A program made the position numbers and the translations under genes. Source: Phytopythium helicoides (Eukaryota > Oomycota > Peronosporomycetes > Pythiales > Pythiaceae). Taken from it: DNA of 64,000 nt. The DNA is taken from contig JANFNE010000004.1 in the NCBI GenBank assembly GCA_024867545.1, forward strand, positions 1,674,001 through 1,738,000, read 5' to 3'. Below are positions 21,096-31,766 of the stretch, in pieces. Position 1 is the stretch's first letter. Each line of letters opens with the position of its first letter. The notes below the pieces were generated by a model. That model had not been told where the DNA came from. It was given only the letters and a program-made list of their open reading frames with translations, and made no database searches.

Positions 21096-23801
21096 ATGCT
21101 GAGCCGCCTGGACGACGCGCGCGTCTTCCTGAGCTCCGATGACGTCGTCCTGGGCGCGTCGGCCGCTCGTCGGTCCTCTCGTCAGTCTGTTGGGCGCTCG
21201 GCGCGCTCTCCGGTGGTCGCGGACGGCGCTGTGAGCGACTGGAGCAGCGCGAGCGACGCCAGCGATGAAGCGGACGACGCGCTCGACCGAGCGGCTTGGC
21301 CGGCTGCACCCGCAGCATCCGTACAACATGCGGCGGCTCGGTGCTGTCGACGTCGGCGACGTCAGCGCCGACGGACGCGCTGGCGCTGCCGCCGCGGCGT
21401 CGCGAGAGCCGGCGGAGGCTCGGGGAGAGCGTGGCGAGCCAACCCATGGAGTTCGTGATCCTGCCGTCCGGGGATATCCGGCCGCGGGACGAGTGCCCGC
21501 CGGGACTTGCGCTGCCGCCGTCGACGGCGACTTCGGCGAGGGGCAAGCCGCTCGAGATTGAGGAGATTACTCATGGAGACAAGGACGCAAGGCGCAACGG
21601 CGAGCGCCGACGACAGGAGCGGGAGAGAGAGGACCGAGAGCAGAAGCCGGGCACGCCGACGAGTGCTGTGAAGGTCAAGCAGGAAAACAAGTATGAGCGA
21701 CAGGTGAGGAGAGAGGCCTCGGAGAAGGAAGGTCGAGTGCAGACTAGAGCGTCTGCTCCGGCCACGCGCGAGACGAAGAAGAAGGCCGACTTTGCCCACT
21801 ACTCGTCATCCGAGGAGGAGGATCACGAAGGTGGAGAGTCGGGCTTCGCTCGGCTTCGTCGGTTTCTTCCTCAGGTCACAAGATCCAAGAACGACAAGCT
21901 CTTCCGCGCAAGCTTTCTGTTGGAGAACGCAAGCGCCAAACCAAGCGCAACGTCACCAAGTTCCTGGAAAGCAGTGACGATGATGAGGAAGAGGCGTGAA
22001 GCCCGCCCTCGCCGTCGCTCGGGGATCTGGCGCTAGAAAGGAGCGGGCTCGTCAAGTGCTTTCGGATTCGCTCCAGAAAAGCGAGCAAAATCGGATCAAA
22101 ACACCAAAAAGTGCTGTTGCTCGAGGCCGCGAAGAACATCCCAAGAGCTCGGTGCTCTCGCGAAGAATGGATATTCCACCACCTCGTCACATTGCCAAGG
22201 ACACTGATCGTGTCGACGATGACGACATCGGCGATGATGAAGCCAACATTAACAACGCGAAGCCAGCAACAGCTGACCGACGCCGTCGAACATCTAAAGT
22301 TGCGAGGAATCTCGATATAACCCATCTGACACTCAACGACCAGCCTACAGCAAAAGTCACCGTGCCAAAGGAAGAAATCTCCACAAATGCGATCAGCTCC
22401 CAGTCAGATTTGGTGAAACAACTTGAGGAGGAGCTTCAGCGAGAGAAGAAGCGCGTGCTCGAGAAAATGACACTGCTTCTTGAGGAGCAAGGCAAAAACC
22501 AACAATTGCATCGACAGGTTGAGTCTCTAGAGAGGCAACTTCAGTCGGCCAATCGTCATGCCACTTCTAACGCATCCAAGGCATCTCAAGACTGGGAGAT
22601 CAGAGCTCAAACTCTGGAGCGCCAGCATTCAGACGCCATCAAATCAATGGAACAACAGCTTCAGCAAAAAGATTCCGCTATACTCCACCTAGAACAAGAC
22701 AACGAGAAATTGAGGGAGGCTGTGGCTAAACTACGGGACCGGGCTACTCGCGAGAAAAGCAGCACCAAGCAGTCGAAAGAAATAGAGAGCGATCTCAAGG
22801 CTCAGCTAGAGCAGCTCATTGCAAGCATCCGCAAGTTTCTAAAGCGAGTTGATCGATGGAAGGCAAACAGCAAGGAAGCGATGGATTGCTGCGATCGGAG
22901 TACAGATCTGGCAGCGCTGAAGGAGAACATGTGGTTGGACTTTCCTCAGTTCCCAAACTGGAAGGAAGCCCCGAAGCCCGACAACAACGCGGACGACGAC
23001 GCTGACAACCAGAGTGACAATATTGTGCGATTCTTGAAGAAGCGAGTGCGGTCGCGCGAAGAAGAGTTTCAGCAGCTTCAGGCTAAGTACGTCGAGCTAA
23101 AGGAGCTCTGCGCTCGCCAATGCGTCCGCGAAGCCGACTTGCAAAATTTCATCAATGAGCATCGCTTGCGCGGAAACCTCGTTATCCGCAAAAACGGCGA
23201 CGAGGACGAAGACGGAGGTAGGAAGGGGGCGATTCGACAACACCGGGGTGCGAAAGCTGACCCGTCGAGCGGACGCGGACGCAAGCCTGAATCGTACTAC
23301 GAGGAGGAGGAGGAGGAGGAGGAAGAGGAAGAGTTCGCCGAAAGTGACCATCGAGGTAATAACAACGACTTTGAAAGCAGCGAAGACGCAGATGAAGAGG
23401 AGAGGGAGTATCCTGTGCAAGAGCCCAAGATCTTTGTCCAAATTGGCAGCGACGGTGTGTACGAGCACACTCCAGGTGGAGCGTCAGGCAGTCTAGAGAA
23501 GATTGCGGACCAACAACGACGACAAGGAAGGAAGAAAGCGTCCCCAGTTGAGGTCGAGCGCATTCGATTGGTGCCGTCACCCAGCCTAACGCAGCGCTAC
23601 GAGAGAGTGGCGACACCAACGAGCGCTCCAGCCAGTCGAAAGAAGAAGACGCAATCTCATCTCCAATCGTCGGCTCGAGCAAACGCATCTAACACACGCT
23701 CAACTTCAGGTACTAGGCTAGCTACCAATCGCCATCTCTTCACTTCGACGCCCGACGTCGGGGACACATCGATCGAAGCCTACGACTATTTCCTCAGCTA
23801 G
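21096..23801 (+). CDS. Coiled-coil protein, hypothetical (introns; frame disruptions near 5' end)
   Basis: A large acidic coiled-coil protein. Start MLSRLDDARVFLSSDDVVLG. Frame must change near 21281-21290 (from DALDR to LGRLHPQHPYNMRR) and again near 21340 (to SVLSTSATSAPTDALALPP), which I read as two single-base indels. Two very short introns fit well: 21831-21874 (44 bp) joins EEEDHEG to HKIQERQALPRKL, and 21996-22036 (41 bp) joins ESSDDDEEEA to KERARQVLSDSLQ. The middle (about codons after 22400) is a strong heptad coiled coil (LVKQLEEELQREKKRVLEKM and onward). Later come a Glu-rich run (23297-23335) and an Arg/Ser-rich tail ending EAYDYFLS. No catalytic domain; possibly cytoskeletal or basal-body related, but that is a guess. 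Confidence 0.65.
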
Positions 23802-23892
23802 ATCAGCATCAGTCAGTGCTAGTGGCCGGGCAAACGGTTTATCGCGTCCATGGGTGTAGTTGCCCTCCAGTTGAATGCATGTTTGCTTCAAT

Positions 23893-25886
23893 CTATGTGC
23901 TCCGTGCGTCCTGATTGGTGCTGGCGTCAGCAAGAGTGAGGTGATACAGCTCTAGCGTGAACGGTGCGCCGAAATCCTCTGTCGAAATGTGGAGTCCGCA
24001 TGCGCCGACACGATTCCAGGAGTCGAACTCAGTGGCAGCCGTTCGTGTACTCTCGGGGATTCCCACACTTCCAGGCACCACCAAGAGCGCTGATTGACTT
24101 TGTTTGGTAGCAGTCCATCTAGATAGCAGCTCGTTGTCCTGCTCGAGGATATTCTGCAATTCATTTACACTCTTGCCTCCGATATCAAAAACGTGCAAAT
24201 CCACGCTCGATGTAGCAGCAGCCAGGAGAAATCGAGGAGGCATATATGTCATGCTGAAGACTACCGGGAGTGTAGACGTTCCGGCCATCACAACAACATC
24301 CGACATCGAGAAGTCACATCCCGTGGTCATCCATGAATTTGATGGGTCACCTGAGAGTTTAAGCAGCATTGGCACAATACCGCCTTGGTGCAGCACACCA
24401 AAAAAGATTGCTAGAGCGGTGTTGAAGACCAGCCACAGCGGAAACAGAATGCTCCGCTCGACAAGTGTGTCGCTCGAAGTAAACATGTGGAGAGGCACCA
24501 TGGCTGGAAGCAGAAACCTCGGCTCTTGGTGCGGCGCAAGCGATATCAGTAACACGGGAAGCAACACACTGATGGCACCAACCCCAGTCCGTCCTTGAAG
24601 CTGACTGCGCACCAGCGTGCCGAGAAACAGCAGGAACAGAGGTCCAAACAGCATCGGCATGTTGGCAGCGAAATGCGTGATCCGTGGGTGAACGCCATGA
24701 AGCTCCAGATTGTCGTATTTAAGGTTGTACATCAGATTGTTGATTGGTGCAACCACGAGTTGCCTAGCGATATCTTCGAGTTGGAGAGCTTTATCTGAAG
24801 TGAGCACTTCTGGGTGAAAGTAAATCGTATCAGCGGCAACAATAGCAACAGCAACGGCAACGAACGCCAAAAATCCCTGAATGGCAATCGACAGCACATT
24901 CCAGAGTCGACGCACCAAGAATCCCCCACTTGTGGTAGGCGATTTCCCCTTTTTTGACATTCGCTCCACAAGGAGCGAGTCTTGAGCTATCACGAGCTCG
25001 AGCCCGACTGGGAGGAAGAAAAATGCGAAGGTGAATCTTGTGAAAAAGCCGACAGCAAGCAGCGCTCCCAAGAGCAGAGTCTTAACATGTAGCCCAGCTA
25101 ATCGCCGATGCTGTGGATACAAGTCGGCTATTAGCTCTCATCCAGGCTGTAAAGTGCTAGCCGCTCAATCTAGTGACCCACCGGGTTGGCTAGTAGCAAC
25201 ACGCCATACGCAAGCGCCAGCACCAGCGTCTCGAACGCGTTGGAGAACGGGCGAGTCAAGAAGACTACTGTCGGCCAGGCGCTTGCGAACGCCACGAGAG
25301 CTCTAACCTGTCGCGTTGCCACATCTTCAGCACGGCGATGGATCTTCCCGACTCCGTAGTACAACACAGCATCTGCGCCGTTCAACAGCCACATCAGCTA
25401 CACATAATCACAAAATCAGCAAATGCAGCACGACTAGCCATACCAATTGCAAAAGATAGTATGCATAGCAGCACACGAGGCACGAGGAGCATCAGCAGCC
25501 CTGTTACTGGCACTCCAATCCACTGCAACAGCTTGTACGGCGCTCCAGCGATCAAAGCTCTGCGCATTTCCAAACCCAAACAGTCAAATTCTGAACAAAC
25601 CACCGTGCAACTCCAGCTAAAGCTCGTACGGGAAGAGAACAGAACGGTTGGGCGACGGCAGCGCGAACTCCCAGGGCAAAAACAGCTCGCGACGCACGCT
25701 CGAGCCTTCCGCTAGCACATGGCGCGCCATGACCTCCTGGCTCTGGAAAAACTCGTCCGGATGCACCATGCCCATCATCAGGACGCTCGCGAGTAGGCGA
25801 AGCGCACTGAGCAACGCATAAAGTCGCCAGAGCGCGCGGTGAGCGGCCCCGGCGCCGTCTCCCGGTCGCTTGGAGGCGGTGGCCAT
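23893..25886 (-). CDS. PIGZ: GPI mannosyltransferase 4, PIG-Z/SMP3-like (4 exons)
   Basis: ER multi-pass dolichol-phosphate-mannose-dependent mannosyltransferase (GT22) that adds the fourth mannose to GPI anchors. Exon 1 (25886-25630) has the family signature MGMVHPDEFFQSQEVMARHV and LFLPWEF. Intron 25560-25629 (70 bp) joins NRSVLFP to ALIAGAPYKLLQWIG. Exon 2 ends near LCILSFAI. A GTATGG...TGTAG intron (about 25398-25443) would follow, but its phase does not match exon 3 (LMWLLNGADAVLYYG...VVFLTRPFSNAFETL), so a one-base indel is likely here. Intron 25111-25181 (71 bp) joins LLLANP to HRRLAGLHVKTLLLGALLAV. Exon 4 contains GFFTRFTFAFFFLP and PHQEPRFLLPAMVPL, the conserved HQEPRFL motif of GT22 enzymes. 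Confidence 0.85.
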
Positions 25887-26051
25887 TTTCCCCCTTCAAC
25901 AGTGAAGATGACGATGCGACAGCATAACCGCTGCGTAACCTCGGGTTACACCACTTCAACGGGATCAAGCGACTCGAACTTCCGAGAAAACACTGCTCTC
26001 CGCTCAGGAGAAGGGAAGAAGAGTTTCTTCGTGGTTGCTGTCCGACCTGAG
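25887..26051. promoter_or_regulatory. Short divergent promoter
   Basis: Only 165 bp separate the PIG-Z start (minus) from the next plus-strand ATG, so both genes probably share a bidirectional promoter. No clear box was identified. Confidence 0.3.
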
Positions 26052-26482
26052 ATGGCAGTCGTGAGGGTGAGCTGCCATTTGCTGGGCAGAGAGAGACCTG
26101 TTGAAGTGCGACTTGATGCCGAGCGAACGATCATGGACCTGAAGAGGGCCGACTTTGCTGCAGCACCTCGCCTGGTGCATCACGACCCATACCTGCTGAG
26201 AATCTTTGTGAAGACGGGTTCGCCAGGCGATACGCAGTCGGCTCATGAAACGAGTCAATTGCGTCCTCGATTTCGAGAGATGGACAATGGCTGCAAACTC
26301 CGAGAGCTAGCTCACTTTGTAAGTGGACCTTTTCCAATCGACGGGGAGCTTGACGTGACGGTGCAAACCCACCCTTGGTCTATTCGATCGCCTTCTACGA
26401 AATCAAGGTGGGCTTCGAGGGTGGACAACTGTGCTTCATCGACCTCCTCACGACAGTTTGCTTTTCGTTCCTTGACAGATAA
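26052..26482 (+). CDS. Hypothetical protein (one frame disruption)
   Basis: The frame from ATG 26052 (MAVVRVSCHLLGRERPVEVR) runs as plausible globular sequence to ELDVTVQTHP. Around 26370 the frame loses that character, while the +2 frame continues LVYSIAFYEIKVGFEGGQLC and FIDLLTTVCFSFLDR to a TAA at 26480-26482. I therefore infer a one-base deletion in the C-run/TTGG at about 26368-26376, giving a protein of roughly 143 residues. No family recognised; the N-terminal strand pattern is faintly ubiquitin-like but not diagnostic. If the indel is not real, the product is a 173-residue protein ending at 26573. Confidence 0.4.
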
Positions 26483-27527
26483 TACGATATGCGCTGAAAC
26501 GATCGGAACCTTGTTCATGATGCTATCACTAGAGTTCCCTGCTGTCGGCGGCGACCAGGTTGGCTCATCATGAGAAAAAACAGCTACCTTTTCATCGAGA
26601 CTCGACACCCCAAGACCTCGCCCTCTTTGGAGTGATCTTTGGTACTTGTGGTTCAGCTATGCTTTTGCGTGCGTATGTGTTGGTGCAAGCCGAACGACGC
26701 GCCTACAGAGACCCGAGTCCGTTCTGAAGTTTGTCTGTTTTCATGAACATGAGAGTTTCTACGAGTAGGCTCGCGTCAGTTTTGCAGTTGAGTTGATGAT
26801 GACGAGACGGTGCCTTCGCTTCCTAACGTGCTGGTTTGACTGCAATCACTCATCATCGGACCGCCGCAAACCGTGTTAATATGTTGATCGACTAGTCGGC
26901 CGCTTCGACTACAATCCGTAGCCATCCCGTTCGTGGCTGAGCCCGTGACGAGATCGCTAAAGTCCAATCACGCATCAGCAATAACGCGCCGAATCGCCTC
27001 CATCTGCAATAACGCGCCATCTAAGCCACTTGTGAAGGTGCAGAATCGCCTAGAAGCACCGCCAAACTTGAGTCGACGAGATCAGCCAGGATTGCGCTCG
27101 GTGCAAGCCGATCCGCCAGCTCGATCAAAACGATCTTCCAGGTGCTCATCCCGTGAGAAGGGCCACACACGCCTCGCTCATTTCACATCGACCTGATGTT
27201 GAAGTGTCACAATGGACCGTGCATGTCCGCAGCAATTCGTACGTACGCACGAGTCTCGACCGCCAAGCTCTGCACTCAAAGCTTGTGGTTTAGTGTATGT
27301 ACGTGGGTGAAGGAAGAGCTTCCTCACCCTGGAGCCGATCGTTGTGGCATGGGGCGTTGAACTCCCGCCATGTACACAGTGCCCCCAAGGCCTCACTCGG
27401 GTGATCACGGTCTCCGCCCCCTCTGGAAGTAACTGCAGCTGGCGCTTTGCCATGCACGCCCTCACTTTTCAACTTGCCGAGCTCGAGGCAACCTGGTATC
27501 GTCTACTCGCCTCCAGTTGCAGCTACG
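26483..27527. other. Intergenic
   Basis: 1.05 kb upstream of the symporter gene. The 13-mer GCAATAACGCGCC is repeated at 26978-26990 and 27006-27018 (28-bp spacing). No gene or RNA recognised. Confidence 0.35.
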
Positions 27528-29396
27528 ATGCCTCTCATCCAGCAAGTCGCGCCGATCACTGACTCGTCCGGCGATATGTCGGGCGGCGACATCGTCATCC
27601 TCGTTGTCGCGGTCGCCGCCGTCATGTTTATTGGCATTATCGCTGCTATACAAGCAGGCGACACGCGCTTTGCCAAGTGCTTGCCCTGCATCAAGCCGCC
27701 AGTTCGCGATGCTGATGGGTACCTTGCCGCCGAGCCGACGCCCAAGGGAATCAAGACACCCGGCAGCCGCGAGTCCGGCTCCCGTCTTCGAATGTCTGTA
27801 GACGGTCAGCACGAAGAGCATGAGCAGCAGAAGCAAGAAGCTGAGGTGCAGAGCTTCTTCCTCGCCGATCGCGGTATGAAGTGGTACTTCGTCGGCGGCG
27901 CACTGTTTGCCAGCAACATTGGTGCCCAGCACTTCGTGGGCATGTCGGGTGACGGTGCGAAGCGTGGCATTGCCGTGTCCGTGAACGAGTGGTATGCTGC
28001 CTTTTTGCTCTTACTGCTTGGCTGGTTCTTCGCCCCGGTGTATCGCCGCTCGGGTATCTACACGACTCCGGAATTCCTCGAGTACCGCTTCAACCCTGCC
28101 TGCCGCCACTACCTCTCGGTACTCACCGTCGTCATGTACATCCTCACCAAGACTAGTGCGACCATTTACGGCGGTGCTGTTGTCATGCAGTCGACGCTTG
28201 GCTGGAACCTGTACCTTGGTGCTGGGGCATGCATCTTGCTGAGTGCGCTCTACTCTATTGCTGGCGGTCTCCGCGCCGTCATGTACACGGATTTTTTCCA
28301 GATGTGCGTCTTCATCACTGGTGGTATTGTCGTCATGGCTGTGTCGCTCCATCACGTCGGAGGATTCTCGGGTATTGTGGAGAACCTCAGGGCTCAGGAC
28401 CGTATGGAGTGGTGGCAACTCTGGAAACCCGTTTCGGACCCTGACTACCCGTGGACTGGTATGCTGTTTGGTCAGCCTATTGGCTCGGTGTGGTACTGGT
28501 GCATGGACCAAGACTTGGTGCAGCGCGTGCTTGCTGCCAAGGATACTACTCATGTGAAGGGAGGAACGGTGCTAGCGAGTTTCCTCAAGATGCTTCCGCC
28601 ATTCCTCATTGTCGTCCCGGGTGTGATCGCGAGTATTTTCTACGACATGTCGGTGCCAGCCCGCGGCACAGATGCTGCGTACTCTGTGCTTCTGACCAAC
28701 ATGATGCCCCATGGTGTCATTGGTCTCATGGTCGCGAGTATCATCATGGCTATGATGTCTAACCTCGGCTCAGTTTTCGCGGCTGGTGCCTCCATTGTCA
28801 CCAACGATATTTACCTCAAGCTTCGCCCGAACGCGACGACGAAGCAGCTCGTGTGGGTAGGTCGCGTCAGCATCGTGGCATACGCCGTGTTGAGCTTTTG
28901 TTGGATTCCTGTGCTCAGCAATGGCGATGGTATGTACGAGAAGATCATCGAGATTCAGAGCTACCTGACACCTCCGATGGGAATTGTCCTCATTCTTGGT
29001 GTTGCTTGGAAGCGTATCAATGGCCAAGGCGCATTCTGGTCTTTGATCCTTGGCGGAATTGTTGGCTGTGTGCGCCTCATTTTCTCCGTCACGGTTGGAG
29101 ATTCCAAGGACGGCAAGCTGAACGCGGTTGCTCAAGGATTCTTTTACATGAGCTTCTACCACTTCTCCATTTTGCTCTGGGTCTTCTCCATGATTGTGTG
29201 CATTGCTGTGAGTCTCATGACGCCACCACCTTCGGAGGATGCGATGCGTTACACGATCGACTGGGCCACGGTCTTCAAGCTGGACGCCACGGAGCGCAGC
29301 AAGCCCACGTGGGTCAACACGACTGTGCTAGTCGGCGCCGCGCTCTCCATGGCTGTGATGCTCATGCTCTGCATCACCTTCCCGTGGAATTACTGA
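27528..29396 (+). CDS. Sodium:solute symporter (SLC5/SSS family)
   Basis: A 622-residue single-exon membrane protein from the first in-frame ATG (MPLIQQVAPITDSSG). It has an N-terminal membrane segment (IVILVVAVAAVMFIGII), a long hydrophilic loop (residues about 45-100), then SSS-family core: FFLADRGMKWYFVGGALFAS, NIGAQHFVGMSGDGAKRGIA, GIYTTPEFLEYRF, and GGLRAVMYTDFFQ, which is the SGLT signature region. MDQDLVQRVLAAKD and SNLGSVFAAGASIVTNDIY are also typical of SGLT-like glucose/myo-inositol cotransporters. About 14 membrane segments are visible. The C-terminal end MLCITFPWNY is also SGLT-like. The likely substrate is a sugar or polyol with Na+ or H+, at the plasma membrane; exact substrate cannot be read. 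Confidence 0.92.
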   Translation: MPLIQQVAPITDSSGDMSGGDIVILVVAVAAVMFIGIIAAIQAGDTRFAKCLPCIKPPVRDADGYLAAEPTPKGIKTPGSRESGSRLRMSVDGQHEEHEQQKQEAEVQSFFLADRGMKWYFVGGALFASNIGAQHFVGMSGDGAKRGIAVSVNEWYAAFLLLLLGWFFAPVYRRSGIYTTPEFLEYRFNPACRHYLSVLTVVMYILTKTSATIYGGAVVMQSTLGWNLYLGAGACILLSALYSIAGGLRAVMYTDFFQMCVFITGGIVVMAVSLHHVGGFSGIVENLRAQDRMEWWQLWKPVSDPDYPWTGMLFGQPIGSVWYWCMDQDLVQRVLAAKDTTHVKGGTVLASFLKMLPPFLIVVPGVIASIFYDMSVPARGTDAAYSVLLTNMMPHGVIGLMVASIIMAMMSNLGSVFAAGASIVTNDIYLKLRPNATTKQLVWVGRVSIVAYAVLSFCWIPVLSNGDGMYEKIIEIQSYLTPPMGIVLILGVAWKRINGQGAFWSLILGGIVGCVRLIFSVTVGDSKDGKLNAVAQGFFYMSFYHFSILLWVFSMIVCIAVSLMTPPPSEDAMRYTIDWATVFKLDATERSKPTWVNTTVLVGAALSMAVMLMLCITFPWNY

Positions 29397-29954
29397 GTCT
29401 AGCTTGCAGTAGTTTGAAGCAAGGAAGAGCCGATCACTTTGTCCGAAATGAAAACACTTGTTGGTTGTACATCATTTGTTGAAACCACTCAAAAGATTCA
29501 ACGACTGTCTTTGCGAAATAACAATTACACTAGACATACCCTAGAAGCTTCACGACGATGCAGCACACCCCGGAGCAAATGCTTCAGACAAGATAATTAA
29601 TGCGAATCCGAGAGGAACAGTGGCGCAACAAACAAAAAAAAAGAGAGCAGAGTAATGAGTCCGCACTCTTTTCGGTCGCCGCACCACTAGTTCCGCTCTT
29701 GACGCTCGCACGACGCAACAAAGCGAGTCCAAACAGAGTAATGAGCCTGCTCAGACCGCGCTTTGTCAACCTCGGCATCGCGTCCAAGTGATCTCGGGGA
29801 GAGATGAGTCCACCGCAGATCACCCGCATTCGCGTCGGCGACGCTTTGCAGAGTAATGAGTCTGCAAATCGTTGCGCAAAGCGAAAGATCCTGTTGTGCT
29901 TGTCCTTGCCATGTGCCGTCTCTGGTTGTGCTTCGAAGCGATGAGGAGACTACC
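29397..29954. repeat. Convergent intergenic region with three CAGAGTAATGAG copies
   Basis: 558 bp between the symporter stop and the stop of the minus-strand coiled-coil gene. The 12-mer CAGAGTAATGAG occurs three times on the plus strand at 29648-29659, 29734-29745 and 29849-29860, followed each time by YCYGC-like sequence. No gene was seen. Possible 3' UTR element or repeat remnant. Confidence 0.45.
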
Positions 29955-31390
29955 CTAGTGCTGCGGCATGCACGCATCCATTCTTCTTCGCAGACCGCTA
30001 AGCTCGCGCTCGAGTCGTGTCGAGGCAATTGCGTTGCTGTTACTGGTGGTGACAGTAGTGGTAGTTGCGCGTCCAAGCCCACCATTAGCGGCGTTGTTCA
30101 CGTTGGAGCTCGACAGCGGGCTGAGTGGCCTTCGTGTCGAGACTCTCCGATCCGAATTTATGTTGCTTCGGTCTCCGCGATTGGTTCGGCGTTGTACGCT
30201 GTGTAGGCTCGTGTGACTGCTGTTGCTGCTCGAGCGACCAGCAGAGGTTGTCGGAGAGGTAGTAGCGATCGACGGCGGCGAGCGCTTGAACATTGATGGA
30301 GTTGAGGACGCTGTCGTTGTAGTCGTAGCAGTGCGAGGCGAAACCTCGGGTGAAGAGCCCGAACTGCTCCTCGGAGACGAATCATGCTCCCCGCGCTTGG
30401 CCTTATATAACCTGCCGCCAACCGTGGGTGCTCCGATTGCGTGAGGCGATCGATCATTATACTCGGGGAGTGTGAGGCCGATCTCGCGTTTGCGCACGCG
30501 ACGAATAGAGGGCACCGACTTTTGCTGATTGTCGACAATCTTGAAGAGGCGCTCTTTGCTGTCGTACTTGTCGGTGTAGTCGAATGGAGCTGGCTTTTTG
30601 GCGTCGAAGTACTGGTTTGACGCCTCCATGTCGTAGTCCTCGGGGTCCTTGACCAGATCTCGCGTTAGCTTCTCGTGCTGGCGCTTGAGCGCGTGCTGCT
30701 TCTCGTCGTACTGTTGCTGGAGTCGCACGAGGGCGTCCGTGAGGAACTTGATCTCTTCGCGCTTGTCCTGCAGCTTGATCTTCATCTTGGCCATGTGCGC
30801 GTCCATATCCGCCATGGCGGCGCGCTTGTCATCCACAACTTGCTGAAGGCGCTGGTCGAACGCCTCCGACGTGCGCACTGCCGAGTCGACACGCGTCTGC
30901 AGCTCTCGCAGCTCCCTTCGCAGCGCCTTGCTGGTCTCGTGGTGCGCGCGCGCCTCTGTCTTTGCTTCCACTAGCTGCTGCATGAGTCGCTCAGCCTCCC
31001 GCATCTTGCTCTCCTCGACGCGTCGCCAGTAGTCCTGCTCCTGCTGGAAGAGCCGCTTGATGGCGTCGCACTCGTGCCTCGCCGCGTCCCTCTCTGCCTG
31101 CACGCCCTCCGCAGCCTCCTTCACCGTCTCCGCCTCTCTCCTCGCCTGCTCTAGCTCCTCCTTCAGCGCCGCATTCTCCCTACGCCACCACCAACGTCAG
31201 CCCAAATCCTCCCTTCGACCTCCCATCGCCAAGCCACGCACGCCTGCAGCCGCTCCTGAGCCCCACGCAGCAGCTCGTTGTGACGCGAGAGCGCGTCCAC
31301 CTGCTTGTCCAGCGCCGCCGTCGCGCGCGCGAACTCGCTCTGCATCTGCCGCGCCAGCGCGCGGAAGGCCAGCGGCTCGGACGTCGCCAT
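29955..31390 (-). CDS. Coiled-coil protein, hypothetical (2 exons)
   Basis: Exon 1 (31390-31242) encodes MATSEPLAFRALARQMQSEF onward; a 62-bp intron (31180-31241, GTGCGT...GTAG) joins LQA to ENAALKEELEQARREAETVK; exon 2 runs to 29955. Total 457 residues. Residues about 20-230 form a continuous heptad coiled coil (Leu/Ala at a/d, many Arg/Glu). Then a folded-looking short segment (DPEDYDMEASNQYFDAKKPA) and a Ser/Thr/Asn-rich disordered tail with poly-Thr runs, closing with a last short helix LERELSGLRRRMDACMPQH. No enzyme motif. Coiled-coil proteins of this layout are often cytoskeletal or flagellar, which I cannot confirm. Confidence 0.8.
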
Positions 31391-31766
31391 GCTCTCGGCC
31401 GGCCGCGGACGCTTGAGGTTGGTGAGCTTTTCGTGTGGGCCGCGTCGCGTATTCTCCCCTCACAATTCAAACTAATAATATTTTACGCGCGCTTTTTCAA
31501 AATCTGGAGCGCTCCAGATTTACCCGACGGTGATTGGTCCATTCAATTTTACCCTTGAACCAATCGAACGCGCTCTATCTAGAGCGCTCTAGAACGAGAT
31601 GTAGCGCGCACCAGATTGTACTCAAGCGACCTTCGCGCCACATCGTCCGCTCTGTTGGCGGCCACCAGTCACCATTGGAGCAACGACTCCATCATCGGCC
31701 ACTCGCCAACCACTTGGCTCGCCCTGCAGCTCGATCGACAGCCTCCTACTGCAGCGCGGGCGCAAG
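31391..31766. promoter_or_regulatory. Bidirectional promoter with paired AGCGCT palindromes and inverted CCAAT boxes
   Basis: This 376-bp region separates divergent coiled-coil and WDR75 genes. A perfect 22-bp palindrome (31500-31521, half-site AAATCTGGAGC) and a perfect 16-bp palindrome (31578-31593, half-site TCTAGAGC) share the core RGAGCGCTCY. Between them lie ATTGG (31533-31537) and CCAAT (31560-31564) in opposite orientation, as suits divergent promoters. Binding factors are unknown. Confidence 0.55.
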
